NCBI GenBank assembly: GCA_900315805.1
Contig: ONAN01000006.1
Coordinates: 1 to 64,000 of the forward strand
DNA: 64,000 nucleotides
Reading direction: 5' to 3'
From: an uncultured Selenomonadales bacterium
GTDB lineage: Bacteria > Bacillota > Negativicutes > Acidaminococcales > Acidaminococcaceae
Shown: positions 60,406-64,000 of the stretch, in pieces
Layout: each line of letters starts with the position of its first letter
How positions within the stretch are numbered: position 1 is the stretch's first letter
Notes under the pieces: model-generated
The model's input: the letters and a program-made list of their open reading frames with translations, nothing else
Databases searched by the model: none
What the model was told of the DNA's origin: nothing
Translations under genes and position numbers: made by a program

Positions 60406-61681
60406 GAACGGCCGGGTTGTAGACCCGTCCCAGAAACTCGACGAAGTGATGGACCTCCTGCTGGAAGACGGCAAGATCGCCAAAGCAGGCAAAAAGCTGA
60501 ACGTTTCCGCGGACCGCACCTATGACGCCACGGGCAAGGTCGTGGCCCCGGGCTTCATCGACATGCACGTGCATCTGCGCGAACCCGGCGTGGAAGCCAA
60601 GGAAAACATCGAGACGGGCACCATGGCGGCAGCGGCCGGCGGCATCACGACCGTGGCCTGCATGCCGAACACGAAACCGGCCATCCACAGCTCGATCATT
60701 CTGTCGGGCATCAAGGAACGGGCCCGCGAATACGGCTATGTGAACGTGCAGGTCATCGGCGCCATCACCATGGACGAAGAAGGCAAGGCCCTGGCGGAAA
60801 TCGGCGACATGGCCAAGGCCGGCGCCATCGCCTTCTCCGACGACGGCAAATACGTGCAGAGCAACCGCCTCTTCCTGAACGCCGCCAAGTATGTGCAGAG
60901 CTTCGGCAAGCCGATCATCTCGCACAGCATCGACCAGGAATTCAACAACGACGGCTACATGCACGAAGGGGCTGTTTCCGCCCAGCTCGGCGTCAAGGGC
61001 ATTCCCTCCATCGCCGAAGACATCACCGTGGCCCGCGACTGCATCGTGGCAGGCTATACGGGCACGCACATCCATATCGCCCACGTGGCCTCCAAAGGCG
61101 CCGTGGACATCATCCGCCAGGCCAAAGCCAAAGGCTGGCCCGTAACGGCCGAGGCGACGGTGCATCACCTGACCCTGACCGACGAGGCCTGCCGCAGCTT
61201 TGACACGGCGACCCGCGTTTCGCCGCCCCTGCGCAGCCAGGATCACGTCGACGCGGTCCGCGAAGGCCTCAAGGACGGCACGCTGGACATCATCGTGACG
61301 GACCACGCGCCCCACGCGCCGCATCATAAAGATGTAGAGTTCACGAAGGCCCCCAACGGGTTCTGCGGGCTCGAAACCTCCGTAGGCGTCGTGCTGACGG
61401 ACCTGTACCATACGGGCCTCTTCACGCTGCCCGAAATCGTGGACAAGATGAGCTGCAAACCGGCGGCCCTTTTCGGCCTGCCCGGCGGCACCCTGAAGGA
61501 AGGCGCCCCGGCGGACATCACGATCCTCGACACGGAAAAGGAATGGACCGTGGACCCGGACAAGTTCTATACGAAAGGCAAGGCAACGCCCTATAAAGGC
61601 AAGCATTGCAAAGGCAAGGCGGTCGCCACGATCGTAGGCGGCCAGATTGTGATGGAAGATGGTGTAGTATGCAAAAAGTAA
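60389..61681 (+). CDS. pyrC: Dihydroorotase
   Basis: 430 residues, an amidohydrolase of the class I type that closes carbamoyl aspartate to dihydroorotate. FIDMHVHLREPGVEAKENI holds the metal-binding HxH, with His motifs in PIISHSI and IHIAHVASKGA, and Asp in IVTDHAPHA. The start is TTG 60389, eight bases after GGAGG, inside the pyrB end. It overlaps carA by 13 bases. Confidence 0.96.
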   Translation: MKLLIKNGRVVDPSQKLDEVMDLLLEDGKIAKAGKKLNVSADRTYDATGKVVAPGFIDMHVHLREPGVEAKENIETGTMAAAAGGITTVACMPNTKPAIHSSIILSGIKERAREYGYVNVQVIGAITMDEEGKALAEIGDMAKAGAIAFSDDGKYVQSNRLFLNAAKYVQSFGKPIISHSIDQEFNNDGYMHEGAVSAQLGVKGIPSIAEDITVARDCIVAGYTGTHIHIAHVASKGAVDIIRQAKAKGWPVTAEATVHHLTLTDEACRSFDTATRVSPPLRSQDHVDAVREGLKDGTLDIIVTDHAPHAPHHKDVEFTKAPNGFCGLETSVGVVLTDLYHTGLFTLPEIVDKMSCKPAALFGLPGGTLKEGAPADITILDTEKEWTVDPDKFYTKGKATPYKGKHCKGKAVATIVGGQIVMEDGVVCKK

Positions 61682-62739
61682 AAGGTAAACTCGTCCTGGT
61701 CGACGGCAGCGTCTTCGAGGGCGACTTGTACGCAAACCGCACGGCCGTCGGCGAAGTCGTCTTCACCACGGGCATGAGCGGTTACCAGGAAACGCTGACC
61801 GACCCGTCCTTCTGCAGTCAGATTGTCGTCATGACCTACCCGCTGGTTGGCAACTACGGCACCAACCCCTGCTTCAACCAGGGCCCGCGCTGCTTCTTCC
61901 AGGGGTATGTCGTGTCCGATATCTGCGACTATCCTGTCAACTGGCGCAACGAAGGCACGCTGCTCGACTTTCTGGAAAAGGAAAACGTCCCCCTGCTGAC
62001 GGGCGTGGATACCCGCGCCATCACGCGGCGCATCCGCAACCACGGCGTCCTGAAGGGCGTCGTCGTACCGGCGGACATGCCTGACGACGAGGTGCAGAAA
62101 CTGCTGGCCACGCCGGACGTGCACGACCAGGTGCAGCAGGTGACGACCAAAGAGAAGTACACCATGGGCGAAGGCGGCTACCACGTAGCCGTCATGGACT
62201 TCGGCATCAAGCGCAACATCCTGAACTACCTCGTCAGCTTCGGCTGTCATTTGACGGTCTATCCGGCTTATACATCGGCCGAGGAAATTTTGCGGGACGG
62301 CCCGGACGGCATTTTCCTGAGCAACGGCCCCGGCGACCCGAAAGACCTGCCCGAAGTCATCGAAACCATCCGGAAACTCATCGGCCTGCGGCCCATTTTC
62401 GGCATCTGCCTCGGCCATCAGCTCATGGCCCTGGCGAGCGGCTACGATACCTATAAGATGAAGTTCGGCCACCGCGGCATCAACCACCCCGTGCGGGACA
62501 TTGTGGAGCACAAGATCTGCATCTCGTCCCAGAACCACGGGTACGCCGTGGACGAAAAGTCCCTCGATGACAACGTCATCATCAGCAACGTGTCTCTGAA
62601 CGACAACACCATCGAAGGCCTCATCTACAAGAATTCCCCCACGTTCACCGTCCAGTACCACCCGGAGGCATGCCCCGGGCCGGGCGGGCACGAATACCTG
62701 TTCCAGCGCTTCATTAACATGATGGGAGGTAAGAGATAA
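61669..62739 (+). CDS. carA: Carbamoyl-phosphate synthase small subunit
   Basis: 356 residues, the glutaminase that feeds ammonia to CarB. The N-terminal domain starts [19 protein letters not shown] and includes [16 protein letters not shown]. The class I glutaminase has the nucleophile Cys in [15 protein letters not shown] and the His-Glu pair near [13 protein letters not shown] 61669 lies in the pyrC end. Its TAA overlaps the carB ATG by one base. Confidence 0.97.
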   Translation: MQKVKGKLVLVDGSVFEGDLYANRTAVGEVVFTTGMSGYQETLTDPSFCSQIVVMTYPLVGNYGTNPCFNQGPRCFFQGYVVSDICDYPVNWRNEGTLLDFLEKENVPLLTGVDTRAITRRIRNHGVLKGVVVPADMPDDEVQKLLATPDVHDQVQQVTTKEKYTMGEGGYHVAVMDFGIKRNILNYLVSFGCHLTVYPAYTSAEEILRDGPDGIFLSNGPGDPKDLPEVIETIRKLIGLRPIFGICLGHQLMALASGYDTYKMKFGHRGINHPVRDIVEHKICISSQNHGYAVDEKSLDDNVIISNVSLNDNTIEGLIYKNSPTFTVQYHPEACPGPGGHEYLFQRFINMMGGKR

Positions 62740-64000
62740 TGCCGAAACTGGAGAATGTCAAAAAAGTCCTGGTCATCGGTTCCGGCCCCATCATCATCGG
62801 ACAGGCGGCGGAATTCGACTATTCCGGCACCCAGGCCTGCCGCTCCCTGCGGGAGGAAGGCCTCCAGGTCGTGCTGGTCAACAGCAACCCGGCAACCATC
62901 ATGACGGACACGCACATTGCGGACCGCGTCTACGTGGAACCGCTGAATGTGGAATTCCTGGAAAGCGTCATCCGCAAGGAACATCCCGATGCCATGCTGG
63001 CCACCCTGGGCGGCCAGGTCGGCCTGAACCTCGCCATGGAACTGGAAGAGAAGGGCATCCTGCGGAACTACAACGTCAAACTGCTGGGCACCCAGATTGA
63101 AACCATCAAACGGGCGGAGGACCGCGAGCTCTTCAAGGAAGCCATGCAGAAGATCCACCAGCCCATTCCCGAAAGCACCATCGTCGAAACGGTCCTGGCG
63201 GCGAAGGAATTCGCCCACCAGGTAGGCTATCCCCTGATCGTGCGTCCGGCCTACACGCTGGGCGGTACGGGCGGCGGCATTGCCCACAATGACGAGGAAC
63301 TGGACGACATCGTCAACAAGGGCCTCACGTACAGCCTCATCGGCCAGGCCCTGATCGAGCGTTCCATCGCCGGCTGGAAGGAAATCGAATACGAAGTGCT
63401 CCGCGATGCGGACGACAACTGCATCACGGTCTGCAATATGGAAAACGTCGACCCCGTCGGCATCCACACGGGCGACTCCGTCGTCGTGGCACCGTGCCAG
63501 ACGCTGAGCGACAAGGAAGTCCAGATGCTGCGCCAGGCGTCCATCGATATTGTGCGCGAATTGGGCGTGCGCGGCGCCTGCAACGTCCAGCTGGGCCTGG
63601 ACCCCGATTCGGACAACTACTATGTCATCGAAGTCAATCCCCGTGTCAGCCGTTCGTCCGCCCTGGCTTCTAAAGCGACGGGCTATCCCATCGCCAAGGT
63701 GGCCGCCAAGATTGCGGCAGGCTACACGCTGGATGAAATCCAGAACGCCGTGACGAAGAAGACCACGGCCTGCTTCGAACCGACCCTGGACTACCTGGTG
63801 GTCAAGTTCCCGCGCTGGCCTTTCGACAAGTTCGTCACCGCCGACCGCACCCTGGGCACGCAGATGAAGGCCACGGGCGAAGTCATGGCCATCGAGCGCA
63901 ACTTCGAGGCCGGCCTGCTGAAGGCCGCCCGCTGCCTGGAAATCGGCTGCAAGCACCTGCAGCTGAAAAAGCTGACGCCCCTTCCGACGGAGGAAATCCG
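62739..64000 (+). CDS. carB: Carbamoyl-phosphate synthase large subunit (cut by the window end)
   Basis: 420 codons are present and the frame runs off the end; full CarB is about 1070 residues. The start [20 protein letters not shown] leads into the first ATP-grasp domain, with [16 protein letters not shown] and [21 protein letters not shown]. It would make carbamoyl phosphate from bicarbonate, ammonia and ATP. ATG 62739 follows GGGAGG and overlaps the carA stop. Confidence 0.97.
   Translation, partial: MPKLENVKKVLVIGSGPIIIGQAAEFDYSGTQACRSLREEGLQVVLVNSNPATIMTDTHIADRVYVEPLNVEFLESVIRKEHPDAMLATLGGQVGLNLAMELEEKGILRNYNVKLLGTQIETIKRAEDRELFKEAMQKIHQPIPESTIVETVLAAKEFAHQVGYPLIVRPAYTLGGTGGGIAHNDEELDDIVNKGLTYSLIGQALIERSIAGWKEIEYEVLRDADDNCITVCNMENVDPVGIHTGDSVVVAPCQTLSDKEVQMLRQASIDIVRELGVRGACNVQLGLDPDSDNYYVIEVNPRVSRSSALASKATGYPIAKVAAKIAAGYTLDEIQNAVTKKTTACFEPTLDYLVVKFPRWPFDKFVTADRTLGTQMKATGEVMAIERNFEAGLLKAARCLEIGCKHLQLKKLTPLPTEEI

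Noticed and set aside
1-64000. CRISPR arrays, tRNA and rRNA genes, insertion sequences
   Set aside because: I looked for regular repeats, cloverleaf motifs and transposases and found none.

Overview
The window is a gene-dense, GC-rich stretch of a bacterial chromosome. It shows Firmicute regulation (two T-box leaders, a PyrR-type pyr leader, an infC-rpmI-rplT operon with a long leader) next to diderm traits (an autotransporter beta-barrel ending in Phe). Together with a ferredoxin-linked Etf operon, this points to the Negativicutes, most likely an Acidaminococcus-like amino-acid fermenter. The genus is inference. No rRNA, tRNA, transposase, integrase or CRISPR array was seen.

Layout. 1-6161: translation block, infC (probable AUA start)-rpmI-rplT, a SpoU rRNA methylase, then a Phe T-box and pheST. 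6195-9291: an amidohydrolase and three small membrane proteins resembling a shrunken Hyf (hydrogenase-4) membrane arm. 9459-11814: two adjacent GTPases. 11931-18482 (minus): a Fbp-type and an Ssu/Tau-type ABC importer, apparently in one operon. 18759-21355: Pol IV overlapping a lipoprotein phosphoesterase. 21356-21830: a short transcript with two mini-ORFs, with repeated palindromes upstream. 21911-28845: Trp T-box and a permuted trpDCFBAEG operon. 28974-33111: TetR regulator, lipoprotein membrane-fusion protein and two ABC-2 permeases without an ATPase. 33218-34314: a 5'-truncated autotransporter flanked by inverted repeats.

34431-42303: a zinc-dependent deacylase, a divergent MATE exporter and a Dpp/Nik-type peptide or nickel importer, with a shared TTGCAATTA-type palindrome. 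42492-46948: a metal-exporting P-type ATPase with an unusual His/Cys-rich N-terminus, a zinc-ribbon/SH3 protein and an L,D-transpeptidase. 47041-48836 (minus): pantothenate uptake (panF and its small partner). 49031-53910: an M20 peptidase and dnaE. 54004-58005: etfB-ferredoxin-etfA, a small conserved protein and pyruvate kinase. 58002-59219: an unknown protein. 59237-64000: PyrR-controlled pyrB-pyrC-carA-carB, with carB cut by the window end.

The window mixes core information processing, Trp and pyrimidine synthesis and envelope transport. The least explained parts are the orphan Hyf-like trio, the mini-ORF transcript with its palindromes, and the ATPase-less ABC-2 exporter.
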